Positions 1-8,361 are shown, counted from the first letter of the stretch. The stretch: 38,395 nt of DNA from DASRTE01 sp035656095 (GCA_035656095.1 DASRTE010000054.1:1-38395), one strand, 5' to 3'. Program-made: numbers and translations. The notes: generated from the letters alone by a model not told the origin.

Positions 1-274
1 CGGCCGCGGAGAGGTCTGTGTCAAGCGCGCCGTCCGGCGACCCGCCGCAGTCACGGCACACCGTCCGGCCAAGCCGCCGGACCAGGGCGGTCGAGCCGCA
101 GGCCGGGCACCGGTCCAGGTCGGACGTCCAGTCCGACGTGCGCTGGCAGTCCGGGCACACCAGGACCTGCTCGGAGTCGCGGACACCGCGACGCCATGGG
201 CTGGCACCCCGGGCCGGATCGGTCTGGCGTGCTCCGCAGCGGTAGCAGGGCACCGCGTGCTCCGTCTCCCTCAA
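1..274 (-). CDS. Zinc-ribbon protein with four CxxC pairs, 3' end outside window
   Basis: The frame stays open from a TTG at 274 to the left edge (91 codons) and encodes four CxxC knuckles: CYRC, CPDC, CPAC and CRDC. That pattern fits two tandem zinc ribbons, each binding one zinc ion through four cysteines. The TTG overlaps the TGA of the peroxiredoxin gene upstream (TTGA), which suggests translational coupling; a GTG at 253, just before the first CxxC, is the alternative start. I do not recognise the family by name. No catalytic motif is visible, so a structural, RNA-, DNA- or protein-binding role is only inference. The C-terminus cannot be seen. Confidence 0.6.
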   Translation of the reverse strand, partial: MRETEHAVPCYRCGARQTDPARGASPWRRGVRDSEQVLVCPDCQRTSDWTSDLDRCPACGSTALVRRLGRTVCRDCGGSPDGALDTDLSAA

Positions 275-534
275 GCCGCCATGAGCTTGTCGAGTACCGG
301 CCACCACTGCGAGACGTCGCGGCCGTGTTCTCCTACCTCGCACCAGTGGACCAGCCCCTCACGATCGATCACGAAGGTGCCCCGCAGCGGGCAGCCCCGC
401 TCGGGGTCGAGGACGCCGTAGGCCGCGGCGACGGCGCCGTGTGGCCAGAAGTCGGACAGCAACCTGACCGGCGCGCCGTGCTGGTCGCGCTGATCGACGT
501 CGGGAGCCGGCGCCCCGACCGGGGGAACGATCAC
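271..534 (-). CDS. AhpE-type peroxiredoxin with the catalytic core deleted in frame (87 aa)
   Basis: The product begins with a peroxiredoxin N-terminus (VGAPAPDVDQRDQHGAPVRL) and jumps directly to the C-terminal half (LLSDFWPHGAVAAAYGV, then GTFVIDREG). AhpE proteins are about 153 residues. The roughly 70 residues that should lie between, including the first strands and the P-x-x-x-T-x-x-C loop with the peroxidatic cysteine, are absent. The frame is kept: the GTG start overlaps the DUF3052 stop (GTGA), and the TGA overlaps the start of the next gene. Homologues reduce peroxides in the cytoplasm; without the catalytic cysteine this product should not. It may be a decayed gene, a short protein with a new role, or an assembly deletion. 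Confidence 0.75.
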   Translation of the reverse strand: MIVPPVGAPAPDVDQRDQHGAPVRLLSDFWPHGAVAAAYGVLDPERGCPLRGTFVIDREGLVHWCEVGEHGRDVSQWWPVLDKLMAA

Positions 535-971
535 CGTCGGGCGGTGCGGGCGCTCTTGGGCGCAACGAGCTTGATGCCGGACCAGTCGTCGGCCGCCGAC
601 ACCGTCGTGGTCGTCGCGAGGCCGGCGGTGGGGGCCGCGTCGGTGACGTCGCTGGGGTCGACGTGGCCCGCGCGGCCGACCTTCGGGGTCAGCAACCACA
701 CCACGCCGCCCTCGGCGAGGTCGGTCTTGGCGTCGACGAGTGCGTCGACGAGGTCGCCGTCGCCGTCCCGCCACCAGAGCAGGACCACATCGGCTACGTC
801 GCCGAGGTCGACGTCGACCAACTCCGAGCCGGTGACGTCCTCGACGTCTGCGCGCAGGTCGTCATCGCAGTCCTCGTCCCAGCCCAGCTCCTGAACCACG
901 AGCCCGGCCCGGAGCCCGAGCCGGTGCGCCGGCCCGTCGTGCTGGTCGGAGTGGCCCGCGCTCTGGCCCAC
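531..971 (-). CDS. DUF3052 family protein (Rv2239c-like)
   Basis: This 146-residue protein matches the DUF3052 family found across actinobacteria. Diagnostic segments are GLRAGLVVQELGWDED near residue 20, VADVVLLWWRDGDGDLVDAL in the middle, and VVWLLTPKVGRAGHVDPSDV towards the end, followed by APTAGL and WSGIKLVAPKSA. The GTG at 971 is chosen because GGGAGGA lies 6 bases upstream; the longer frame to 1034 has no such site and encodes an unrelated Arg-rich extension. It sits upstream of the peroxiredoxin gene as in mycobacteria, with a GTGA stop/start overlap. The biochemical function of the family is unknown to me. Confidence 0.9.
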   Translation of the reverse strand: MGQSAGHSDQHDGPAHRLGLRAGLVVQELGWDEDCDDDLRADVEDVTGSELVDVDLGDVADVVLLWWRDGDGDLVDALVDAKTDLAEGGVVWLLTPKVGRAGHVDPSDVTDAAPTAGLATTTTVSAADDWSGIKLVAPKSARTARR

Positions 972-1069
972 TGGTCGTCCTCCCGTCGTCCCCCGTCCCG
1001 CCCTCACGGAACGTCGTGGGCGTAGTCCACCCAAGTGGCGGCACTAGCGCAAGCGAACCGCCGTGGACG

Positions 1070-1264
1070 TTATTCGCTCGTGCTCGCCGGTTCGACGGTC
1101 GCGTCCGGGCCGGGGAAGACCAGCCCTTCGTGACCGTCGTCGAAGCGGACGAGGTACGGAGGGCCGCCCTCGCTGCCGTGCACCTCGACGATCTCGCCGA
1201 CCCGGTCGGCGGTGCCGACGGCGCGGCCGTGGACATGCAGCCGATCACCGACCTGCGCGTGCAT
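1070..1264 (-). CDS. DUF1918 small protein
   Basis: A 64-residue protein with the DUF1918 signature: VGDRLHVHGRAVG, then GEIVEVHGSEGGPPYLVRFDDGHEGLVFPGPDA. The fold is expected to be a small SH3-like beta barrel. The ATG at 1264 follows GGAGGTGAG. It is divergent from aceE (159 bases between starts) and co-directional with DUF3052, 98 bases downstream. Function is not established; the family is common in actinobacteria. Confidence 0.88.
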   Translation of the reverse strand: MHAQVGDRLHVHGRAVGTADRVGEIVEVHGSEGGPPYLVRFDDGHEGLVFPGPDATVEPASTSE

Positions 1265-1423
1265 GTGCTCACCTCCAGTTCACCCTGTCCGCTAAGACTG
1301 CCGCGCCCGCGCCCGGAGAGAAAGCCCTGAGGTGACTTGGGCGGTCGCCACGGGGGAGGATGGAGGGTAGCGACACCCGCACGAACAGACGCCGACGCCG
1401 GCGTCCCGAACCGAAGGACCGTC

Positions 1424-4168
1424 GTGGCCGCAGACCGCACCCCGATCATCAGCAACGGCCTACCCAGCCAGTTGCTGGACATCGACCCGGACGAGACCCA
1501 GGAGTGGCTCGAGTCGCTCGACGCCGTGGTCGAGAGCGGCGGGCGAAACCGTGCCCGGTACCTGATGCTCGCCCTGCTCCAGCATGCCCGTGAGCGCCAG
1601 ATCGGGGTGCCAAGCCTGCGCAGCACCGACTACATCAACACGATCCCGCCGGAGTCCGAGCCCTGGTTCCCAGGTGACGAACAGCTCGAGCGCCGGATCC
1701 GCCGGTACGTCCGGTGGAACGCCGCGATCATGGTGCACCGTGCGCAGCGGCCCGAGATCGGCGTCGGTGGACACATCTCGACCTATGCGTCGTCGGCCAG
1801 CCTCTACGAGGTCGGCTTCAACCACTTCTTCCGCGGCAAGAACCACCCCGGCGGCGGCGACCAGATCTACTTCCAGGGTCACGCCTCTCCGGGCATGTAC
1901 GCCCGGGCCTACCTCGAGGGTCGGCTCAGCGAGGACCAGCTCGACGGCTTCCGTCAGGAGCTCTCCCACGCCGGCCTGGGCGGAGGGCTGCCGTCCTACC
2001 CGCACCCGCGCCTGATGCCGGACTTCTGGGAATTTCCCACCGTCTCCATGGGCCTGGGCCCGCTCAACGCCATCTACCAGGCCAGGTTCAACCGTTACCT
2101 GCACAACCGCCGTCTCAAGGACACCAGCCAGCAGCGGGTGTGGGGGTTCCTGGGCGACGGCGAGATCGACGAGCCGGAGACGGTGGGTGCAATCGGGTTG
2201 GCGGCCCGCGAAGAGCTCGACAATTTGACCTTCGTCGTCAACTGCAACCTGCAACGGCTCGACGGACCTGTACGGGGCAACGGGAAGATCATCCAGGAAC
2301 TGGAGGCGTTGTTCCGTGGAGCGGGCTGGAACGTCATCAAGGTGATCTGGGGCCGCGAGTGGGATCCGCTGCTCGCCGCCGACCGTGACGGTGCGCTGGT
2401 CAACCTCATGAACGTCACCCCCGACGGCGACTACCAGACGTACAAGGCAGAGTCGGGGGCGTTCGTCCGCGAGCACTTCTTCGGTCGCGACCCGCGGACC
2501 GCGAAGCTGGTCGAGCACCTGTCCGACGACGAGATCTGGGGCCTCAAGCGCGGCGGGCACGACTACCACAAGATGTACGCGGCCTATCAGGCGGCCACGG
2601 CGCACATCGGCCAGCCGACCGTCATCCTGGCGAAGACGATCAAGGGCTGGACACTCGGTTCGCATTTCGAGGGCCGCAACGCCACCCACCAGATGAAGAA
2701 GCTGACCCTCGACGACCTCAAGGGCTTCCGCGACCGGCTCCATCTCGACATCCCCGACGACGCACTCGACGCAAAGATGCCTCCGTACTTCAATCCCGGG
2801 ACCGGCTCCGAGGAGTACGCATACCTGGTCGACCGGCGGCGCGAGCTCGGCGGGTTCCTGCCCGAGCGACACGGCAAGTCGACGCCCTTGGTGCTGCCCG
2901 GCGACAAGGTCTACGACGTCGTCAAGCGAGGATCGGGCAAGCAGGCGGTCGCCACGACGATGGCGTGCGTGCGCCTGCTCAAGGAGATCATCAAGGACCC
3001 CGAGATCGGCCCTCGGATCGTGCCGATCATCCCGGACGAGGCCCGCACCTTCGGTATGGACTCCCTGTTCCCGACACTGAAGATCTACTCCCCGCACGGC
3101 CAGAACTACCTGTCGGTGGACCGGGAGCTGTTCCTGTCGTACAAGGAAGATGTCAAGGGCCACATCCTGCACGAGGGCATCAACGAGGCCGGCTCGGTGG
3201 CGTCATGGACGGCCGTCGGCTCGTCCTACGCCACGCACAACCTGCCGATGATCCCCGTGTACATCTTCTACTCGATGTTCGGCTTCCAGCGCACGGGTGA
3301 CGGTTTCTGGGCCGCGGGCGACCAGATGGCGCGAGGCTTCGTTCTCGGCGCCACGGCCGGCCGCACGACACTCAACGGCGAGGGCCTGCAGCACCAGGAC
3401 GGCCATTCGGTGCTGCTCGCGTCCACCAACCCGGCCGTCGTCCACTACGACGCGGCCTACGCCTTCGAACTCGGGCACATCATGCGCGACGGGCTCCGCC
3501 GGATGTACGGCGAGGAGGCCGAGAACGTCTTCTACTACCTGACGGTCTACAACGAGCCGTACGCCCAGCCGGTGGAGCCGGACGACCTCGACGTGGACGG
3601 TCTGCTCAAGGGCCTCTACCTGTACCGGCCGATGGAGGTCGGCCCCGGCGACAGGGTCCCGCACGCACAGATCCTGGCCTCCGGAGTCGGCCTGAACTGG
3701 GCCCTCGAGGCACAGCAACGACTGGCGGAGGAGTGGCAGGTCGCCGCCGACGTGTGGTCGGCCACGTCGTGGAACGAACTCCGCCGCGAGGCGATGGCGT
3801 GCGACGAGTGGAACCTGATGAACCCCGACGGTGAGGCGCGCGTTCCTTACGTCACCCAGCGCTTGCGTGACGCGCCCGGTCCGGTGGTGGCGGTCAGCGA
3901 CTACATGCGGGCCGTGCAGGACCAGATCGCACCGTACGTCACCCAGGAGTGGCTGTCGCTCGGCACCGACGGGTACGGCCTGTCCGACACCCGCGCGGCG
4001 CTGCGCCGCCACTTCAAGGTCGACGCCCAGTCGATCATCGTGGGCGTCCTGACCCTGCTGGCCCGCCGCGGCGAGATCGCCTGGGACGTCGTTCGCGAGG
4101 CACACGCAAGGTACAAGCTCGCGGACGTCAACGCCACCACGGCCGCGGAGGCCGGCGGGGAGACCTGA
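1424..4168 (+). CDS. aceE: Pyruvate dehydrogenase E1 component, homodimeric type
   Basis: This 914-residue protein is the thiamine-diphosphate-dependent E1 of the pyruvate dehydrogenase complex. It decarboxylates pyruvate and acetylates the lipoyl group of E2, which gives acetyl-CoA. Visible signatures are GVGGHISTYASSASLYEVGF and GGGDQIYFQGHASPGMYAR in the N-terminal part, the ThDP/Mg motif GDGEIDEPE ending at VVNCN, and the transketolase-like region HEGINEAGSVASW and YSMFGFQRTGD. Length agrees with other AceE proteins (about 900). The GTG at 1424 is chosen because GAAGGACC lies 5 bases before it; the frame runs open to 1337 without a site. No E2 or E3 gene is adjacent. It lies just upstream of the fatty-acid genes, supplying their acetyl-CoA. 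Confidence 0.97.
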   Translation: MAADRTPIISNGLPSQLLDIDPDETQEWLESLDAVVESGGRNRARYLMLALLQHARERQIGVPSLRSTDYINTIPPESEPWFPGDEQLERRIRRYVRWNAAIMVHRAQRPEIGVGGHISTYASSASLYEVGFNHFFRGKNHPGGGDQIYFQGHASPGMYARAYLEGRLSEDQLDGFRQELSHAGLGGGLPSYPHPRLMPDFWEFPTVSMGLGPLNAIYQARFNRYLHNRRLKDTSQQRVWGFLGDGEIDEPETVGAIGLAAREELDNLTFVVNCNLQRLDGPVRGNGKIIQELEALFRGAGWNVIKVIWGREWDPLLAADRDGALVNLMNVTPDGDYQTYKAESGAFVREHFFGRDPRTAKLVEHLSDDEIWGLKRGGHDYHKMYAAYQAATAHIGQPTVILAKTIKGWTLGSHFEGRNATHQMKKLTLDDLKGFRDRLHLDIPDDALDAKMPPYFNPGTGSEEYAYLVDRRRELGGFLPERHGKSTPLVLPGDKVYDVVKRGSGKQAVATTMACVRLLKEIIKDPEIGPRIVPIIPDEARTFGMDSLFPTLKIYSPHGQNYLSVDRELFLSYKEDVKGHILHEGINEAGSVASWTAVGSSYATHNLPMIPVYIFYSMFGFQRTGDGFWAAGDQMARGFVLGATAGRTTLNGEGLQHQDGHSVLLASTNPAVVHYDAAYAFELGHIMRDGLRRMYGEEAENVFYYLTVYNEPYAQPVEPDDLDVDGLLKGLYLYRPMEVGPGDRVPHAQILASGVGLNWALEAQQRLAEEWQVAADVWSATSWNELRREAMACDEWNLMNPDGEARVPYVTQRLRDAPGPVVAVSDYMRAVQDQIAPYVTQEWLSLGTDGYGLSDTRAALRRHFKVDAQSIIVGVLTLLARRGEIAWDVVREAHARYKLADVNATTAAEAGGET

Positions 4169-4184
4169 CTGCCAGGATGAGCGT

Positions 4185-4463
4185 GTGAACGACCGAGCCG
4201 ACGACGCCGTTCTGGAGATCCGCACCTACCAACTCCGGCCGGGTGCGGGAGCGCAGATCGACCGGCTGTTCCGCGAACGCGCTCGGCCGTTGCTCGACCG
4301 GCACGGCATCGACGTCGTGTGGCACGGCCCATCCATGGACGACCCCGACTCGTACACGTTGATGCGTTCCTTCGGAAGTGCCGAGGCACGGGACCGTGAG
4401 GAGTCGGCCTTCTACGGAAGCGACGAGTGGCGCGACGGTCCGCGAGAGCCCATCCTGGCCTGA
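4185..4463 (+). CDS. NIPSNAP-like small protein
   Basis: A 92-residue protein with a NIPSNAP-type ferredoxin-like alpha/beta barrel pattern: LEIRTYQLRPGAGAQIDRLF at the start and YTLMRSFGSAEARDREESAF later, ending GPREPILA. The GTG at 4185 is 16 bases after the aceE stop and is preceded by AGGA, so it is probably co-transcribed with aceE. No catalytic residues are evident. Members of this fold include small enzymes and stress proteins; the substrate cannot be told from sequence. Confidence 0.75.
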   Translation: MNDRADDAVLEIRTYQLRPGAGAQIDRLFRERARPLLDRHGIDVVWHGPSMDDPDSYTLMRSFGSAEARDREESAFYGSDEWRDGPREPILA

Positions 4464-4490
4464 TCGAGACCCGGCGCCCGGGCCCGCCCT

Positions 4491-4546
4491 GTTGTAGCTC
4501 TGTCACAACTGGGAGGCTGTCCGAGCATGTGCGCGGCGCGTACGCT
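4491..4546 (+). promoter_or_regulatory. Putative fasR promoter with GTTGT-N9-ACAAC inverted repeat
   Basis: Between the NIPSNAP-like gene and the regulator, GTTGT (4491-4495) and ACAAC (4505-4509) form a 5-bp inverted repeat with a 9-base spacer. TACGCT at 4541-4546 resembles an actinobacterial -10 box. It lies 7 bases before the ATG at 4554, so the transcript would be leaderless; no ribosome-binding site precedes that ATG. The -35 is not clear. Autoregulation by the PucR-type regulator is inference. Confidence 0.4.
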
Positions 4547-4553
4547 GCGCGGC

Positions 4554-5729
4554 ATGTCGTCGACCGCGAAGGCCGGTGCGCATGCGCGGTCGGTGCATCA
4601 GTTGGAACGTGCGACGGGTGCGCTGGCAACGGCGTCGATCGCGCGCATGGAGGAGCGCCTTCCGTGGTACCGGGCGATGCCACCCGACGAGCGCTCCTGG
4701 GTGGGCCTGATCATCCAGGCGGGCATCGCGGCGTTCGTCGACTGGTACCGCAACCCCGGGAACGAGCCCACCGTGACCGCCGACGTCTTCGGCACCGCCC
4801 CGCGCGAGCTGACCAGGGCGATCAGTCTCGAGCAGACGGTCGAGATGGTGCGTGTCGCCATCGAGGTCGTCGAGCAGTCCGTCACCGAGGTAGTCGACGA
4901 GCGTGACGTCGCCGCGGTCCGCGAGGGCGTGTTGCGGTACTCCCGTGAGGTCGCGTACGCGGCGGCCGAGGTCTACGCCCGGGCGGCTGAGGCCCGCGGC
5001 GCATGGGACGCACGGCTGGAGGCCCTGGTGGTGGACTCGCTGCTGCGGGGCGAGAGCGACGAGGAGGTGCGGTCGCGCGCGGCCGCTCTGGGCTGGGCCG
5101 AACAGAGCGGCGTGACGGTCACGGTGGGCCACACTCCCTCCGGTGACACCGAGGCCGTGGTGGACTCCGTCCGGCGTACCGCCCGTCAGGCTCGCCACGA
5201 CGTCCTCACCGGCGTGCAGGGCGACCGGTTGGTGGTGGTACTCGGAGGGGTCGACGATCCCGTCCGTGCCGCCACGTCGGTCGCGGGTCACTTCGGAGTG
5301 GGCCCGGTCGTCGCCGGACCACTTGTGCCCGATCTCGCGGCAGCCGCCGCCTCGGCCAGGTCGGCGGTGGCGGGACTCCGGGCCGCGGTGGCCTGGCCCG
5401 ACGCACCCCGGCCCGTCGCCGCCGACGCGCTGCTCCCGGAGCGCGCGCTCGCCGGAGACGGCCACGCCCGACGCGCCCTGGTTGCCGACCTGTACGAGCC
5501 GATCGCGGACACCGGCCCGGTCCTGATCGACACGCTCGCCGCCTACTTGGAGAGCGGAAGCTCGGTCGAGGCGGCTGCCCGGCTGCTCTTCGTCCACCCG
5601 AACACCGTGCGCTACCGGCTTCGCAGGGTCGTGGACCTGTCCGGCCTGACGCCGACCGACCCACGCGACGCGTACACGCTGCGGCTCGCGCTCACCCTGG
5701 GCCGGCTGTTCCCGCCGTCCTCGCGCTGA
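4554..5729 (+). CDS. fasR: PucR/CdaR-type transcriptional regulator, FasR-like
   Basis: This 391-residue regulator matches the protein encoded immediately upstream of fabD in actinomycetes (FasR of Streptomyces, Rv2242/MabR of mycobacteria), which controls the FAS II operon. Residues 1-160 form a helical sensor-like region (WVGLIIQAGIAAFVDWYRNP). The middle looks like the degenerate GGDEF-like domain of the family (DRLVVVLGGVDDPVRAA). The C-terminus has the PucR helix-turn-helix: SSVEAAARLLFVHPNTVRYR then LRRVVDLSGL. The ATG at 4554 is preferred over that at 4527 because a -10-like box sits just upstream. It is followed by fabD after 114 bases. The ligand is probably an acyl-CoA or acyl-ACP, by analogy only. 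Confidence 0.85.
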   Translation: MSSTAKAGAHARSVHQLERATGALATASIARMEERLPWYRAMPPDERSWVGLIIQAGIAAFVDWYRNPGNEPTVTADVFGTAPRELTRAISLEQTVEMVRVAIEVVEQSVTEVVDERDVAAVREGVLRYSREVAYAAAEVYARAAEARGAWDARLEALVVDSLLRGESDEEVRSRAAALGWAEQSGVTVTVGHTPSGDTEAVVDSVRRTARQARHDVLTGVQGDRLVVVLGGVDDPVRAATSVAGHFGVGPVVAGPLVPDLAAAAASARSAVAGLRAAVAWPDAPRPVAADALLPERALAGDGHARRALVADLYEPIADTGPVLIDTLAAYLESGSSVEAAARLLFVHPNTVRYRLRRVVDLSGLTPTDPRDAYTLRLALTLGRLFPPSSR

Positions 5730-5843
5730 CGAACTCCCCGTTCCACAGGTCCCTATGGTTGTCTGAACCCTCCAACGTTGGCGGGACGACCTTGTGACCA
5801 CTCCCGACGTTCCTCCGGACCGGTAGCGAGGGAGGGTAGAGGC

Positions 5844-7037
5844 GTGCTCGCCATCGTTGCTCCCGGTCAAGGTGCCCAGACACCTGGGTTCCTCGCCCCG
5901 TGGCTGGACGACCCCGCGTTCGGGTCGCGCATCGACTGGCTCTCGGCGGTCGCCGGCGTCGATCTCGCCTACTACGGGACGAAGGCCGACGCCGACACGA
6001 TCCGGAACACCGCGGTGGCCCAACCCCTGCTCGTGGCCGCGGGCATGCTCGGCGCGCTGGCGATGTTCCCCCACCCGGCTGACGCGTTCGGCAAGGTCGG
6101 CGTCGCCGCCGGTCACAGCGTCGGCGAGATCACGGCGGCCGCCGGCGTTCGCGTCATCACGGCCGAGCAGGCGATGGTCTTCGTCCGCGAGCGCGGTCGC
6201 GCGATGGCCGATGCCTCGAAGGTCACGCCCACCGGCATGACCGCCGTCATCGGCGGCGACGCCGACGAGGTGCTCTCGGCGCTGGCGAAGCACGGCCTCA
6301 CGCCGGCCAACGTCAACGGCGCCGGCCAGGTGGTCGCCGCCGGCACCGACGAACAACTCGCGGCACTCGAGAACGACCCGCCGCAGGGCGCCCGGCTCCG
6401 GCCGCTCTCGGTCGCGGGCGCATTCCACACCGTCCACATGGCGCCCGCCGTCGATGTCCTGCGGCGTCTTGCCCGCGCGATCAGCACGCACGACCCCCGC
6501 ACGCGGCTGCTCTCCAACCGGGACGGCCGCGTCGTGCACGACGGCCGCGACGTACTCACCCGGCTGGTCGACCAGGTGTCCAATCCGGTTCATTGGGACC
6601 TGTGCCAGCAGACCATGCGCGACCTCGGCGTCACCGGACTGCTCGAGGTGCCGCCCGCAGGCACTCTCACCGGGCTGGCCAAACGGGCGCTTCCCGGCGT
6701 CGAGACGTTCGCCCTGAAGACGCCTGACCAACTCGACGACGCACGGGCCTTCGTCGAGCGCCACGGGCAGGTCAACCCGATCAACGCCAGCCCCACCTGG
6801 CGGCTGGTCGTCGCACCCATGAAGGGCACCTTCGGCACGGCCGGTGTCGAAGTGGGCACCCACCTCGGAGCGGGGGAACTCGTCGGGACGGTCCGCTCGC
6901 TGAGGGACTCCCTCGAGGTGACGGCCACGCACGGTGGGACAGTGATCGAGTGGCTGGTCGAGGACGGCGACCCGGTCGCACCCGGCCAGCCGCTGGTCAG
7001 GCTCCACCCCGAGTCTCAGGGAATGGTGGACGCATGA
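5844..7037 (+). CDS. fabD: Malonyl-CoA:ACP transacylase fused to a degenerate biotinyl-like domain
   Basis: Residues 1 to about 305 are FabD, which moves malonyl from CoA to ACP. Visible motifs are APGQGAQTPG at the N-terminus, GHSVGE with nucleophile Ser92, GAFHT with His195, and the NGAGQVV segment. Ordinary FabD ends near 310 residues. This one continues to 397 with a BCCP/lipoyl-like hairpin domain at about 326-388: APMKGTFG, then GGTVIEWLVEDGDPVAPGQP. Where biotinyl domains have A-M-K-M, this has S-L-R-D, so Arg354 replaces the modifiable Lys. GTG at 5844 follows GGGAGGGTAGAGG. Its TGA overlaps fabH. The extra domain may dock with acetyl-CoA carboxylase, which is inference. Confidence 0.93.
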   Translation: MLAIVAPGQGAQTPGFLAPWLDDPAFGSRIDWLSAVAGVDLAYYGTKADADTIRNTAVAQPLLVAAGMLGALAMFPHPADAFGKVGVAAGHSVGEITAAAGVRVITAEQAMVFVRERGRAMADASKVTPTGMTAVIGGDADEVLSALAKHGLTPANVNGAGQVVAAGTDEQLAALENDPPQGARLRPLSVAGAFHTVHMAPAVDVLRRLARAISTHDPRTRLLSNRDGRVVHDGRDVLTRLVDQVSNPVHWDLCQQTMRDLGVTGLLEVPPAGTLTGLAKRALPGVETFALKTPDQLDDARAFVERHGQVNPINASPTWRLVVAPMKGTFGTAGVEVGTHLGAGELVGTVRSLRDSLEVTATHGGTVIEWLVEDGDPVAPGQPLVRLHPESQGMVDA

Positions 7038-8041
7038 GCGCGACGATCCGCACCACCCAGGTCAGTCGGGAGGCACGGCTGCTCGGCATCGGCGGCTACC
7101 GCCCCGCCCGGATCGTGCCCAACGCCGAGATCGTCGAGCGGATCGACTCCTCCGACGAGTGGATCCGCACCCGCTCGGGGATCGCCACCCGCCGCTGGGC
7201 CAACGAGGACGAAACCGTCGTCGCGATGAGCGTCGCTGCTGGCGGCAAGGCGCTGGCGCACGCCGGCATCACGCCCGACCAGGTGGGTTGTGTGGTCGTC
7301 TCGACGGTGACCCACCTCTACCAGACACCCTCCGCGGCCGCCGAGATCGCGTACAAGCTCGGCACCGACCGGGCCGCGGCGTTCGACATCTCCGCCGCCT
7401 GCGCGGGCTTCTGCTACGGCGTCTCACTGGGTGCCGACATGGTCCGCGGCGGCACCGCGGACCACGTGCTCGTCATCGGCGTCGAGCGCCTGTCCGACCT
7501 CACCGACCAGACCGACCGCTCCACCGCGTTCATCTTCGCCGACGGCGCTGGCGCTGCCGTCGTCGGACCGTCCGACGAGCCCGGCATCGGCCCGGTCGTC
7601 TGGGGTTCCGACGGCCAGCACCTGGACCTGATCCGCCAGCGCGAGGAGTGGCGCGATGCGCTGTTCGCGCCCGGCGGGCCACGGATGCCCCACCTGACCA
7701 TGGAGGGCAACGCCGTGTTCCGGTGGGCTGTCTACGAGATGGCCAAGGTCGCCCGGGAGGCGATCGACGCCGCCGGCATCACCCCCGACGACCTCGACGT
7801 GTTCGTGCCGCACCAGGCCAACATGAGGATCACCGACGCGATGGCCCGGGCACTGAAGCTTCCTGCGTCGGTCGTCACCGCCCGCGACATCGTCGAGCAG
7901 GGCAACACGTCGGCCGCGTCGATCCCGTTGGCGATCGAACGCCTGCTCGAGACCGGACAGGCTCGCAGCGGCGATCTCGCCCTGCTGATCGGATTCGGCG
8001 CCGGACTCGTGTACGCCGCCCAGGTCGTCCGGATCCCCTGA
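7034..8041 (+). CDS. fabH: Beta-ketoacyl-ACP synthase III
   Basis: FabH starts type II fatty-acid synthesis by condensing an acyl-CoA primer with malonyl-ACP. The 335-residue protein has the catalytic triad in order: Cys123 in SAACAGFCYG, His260 in PHQANMRI, and Asn291 in EQGNTSAAS. It also has the N-terminal signature GIGGYRPARIVPN and SSDEWIRTRSGI. The ATG at 7034 overlaps the fabD stop by four bases (ATGA), so translation is probably coupled. A longer in-frame start at 6950 lies inside fabD and is not used. Primer preference (acetyl versus branched or long acyl-CoA) cannot be read from the sequence. Confidence 0.96.
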   Translation: MSATIRTTQVSREARLLGIGGYRPARIVPNAEIVERIDSSDEWIRTRSGIATRRWANEDETVVAMSVAAGGKALAHAGITPDQVGCVVVSTVTHLYQTPSAAAEIAYKLGTDRAAAFDISAACAGFCYGVSLGADMVRGGTADHVLVIGVERLSDLTDQTDRSTAFIFADGAGAAVVGPSDEPGIGPVVWGSDGQHLDLIRQREEWRDALFAPGGPRMPHLTMEGNAVFRWAVYEMAKVAREAIDAAGITPDDLDVFVPHQANMRITDAMARALKLPASVVTARDIVEQGNTSAASIPLAIERLLETGQARSGDLALLIGFGAGLVYAAQVVRIP

Positions 8042-8111
8042 TCCCTGCCAGCGCGGGGCCCCGACCCCCGTACGAGCGACGTACGGGTGACACCACCGGA
8101 GGAGAGCACAG

Positions 8112-8357
8112 ATGGCCAGCACCGAGGAGATCCGCAGCGGACTCGCCGACATCGTCAACGAGATCGCCGGCGTCCCCGCGGCAGACGTCCAGCTCGACAA
8201 GTCCTTCACCGACGACCTGGACATCGACTCGTTGTCGATGGTCGAGGTGGTCGTGGCGGCCGAGGAGAAGTTCGGTGTGAAGATCCCCGACGACGAGGTG
8301 AAGAACCTCGCCACCGTCGGCGACGCCGTGGCCTTCATCGAACGGGCGGGTACCTGA
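8112..8357 (+). CDS. acpP: Acyl carrier protein
   Basis: An 81-residue acidic helical protein with the phosphopantetheine attachment motif DDLDIDSLSMVE, in which Ser40 is modified. It carries the growing acyl chain between FabD, FabH and FabF. The ATG follows GGAGGAG with good spacing. It lies 70 bases after fabH and 4 bases before fabF. Length and position are as in other actinobacterial fab operons. Confidence 0.97.
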   Translation: MASTEEIRSGLADIVNEIAGVPAADVQLDKSFTDDLDIDSLSMVEVVVAAEEKFGVKIPDDEVKNLATVGDAVAFIERAGT

Positions 8358-8361
8358 TCTG

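Noticed and set aside
1460..3172. 570-codon minus-strand ORF opposite aceE
   Set aside because: It is the GC-rich antisense shadow of a clearly conserved AceE frame; its translation has no recognisable domain.
4503..7007. 834-codon minus-strand ORF opposite fasR and fabD
   Set aside because: Spans two genes with strong homology in the plus strand; composition is typical of an antisense shadow in high-GC DNA.
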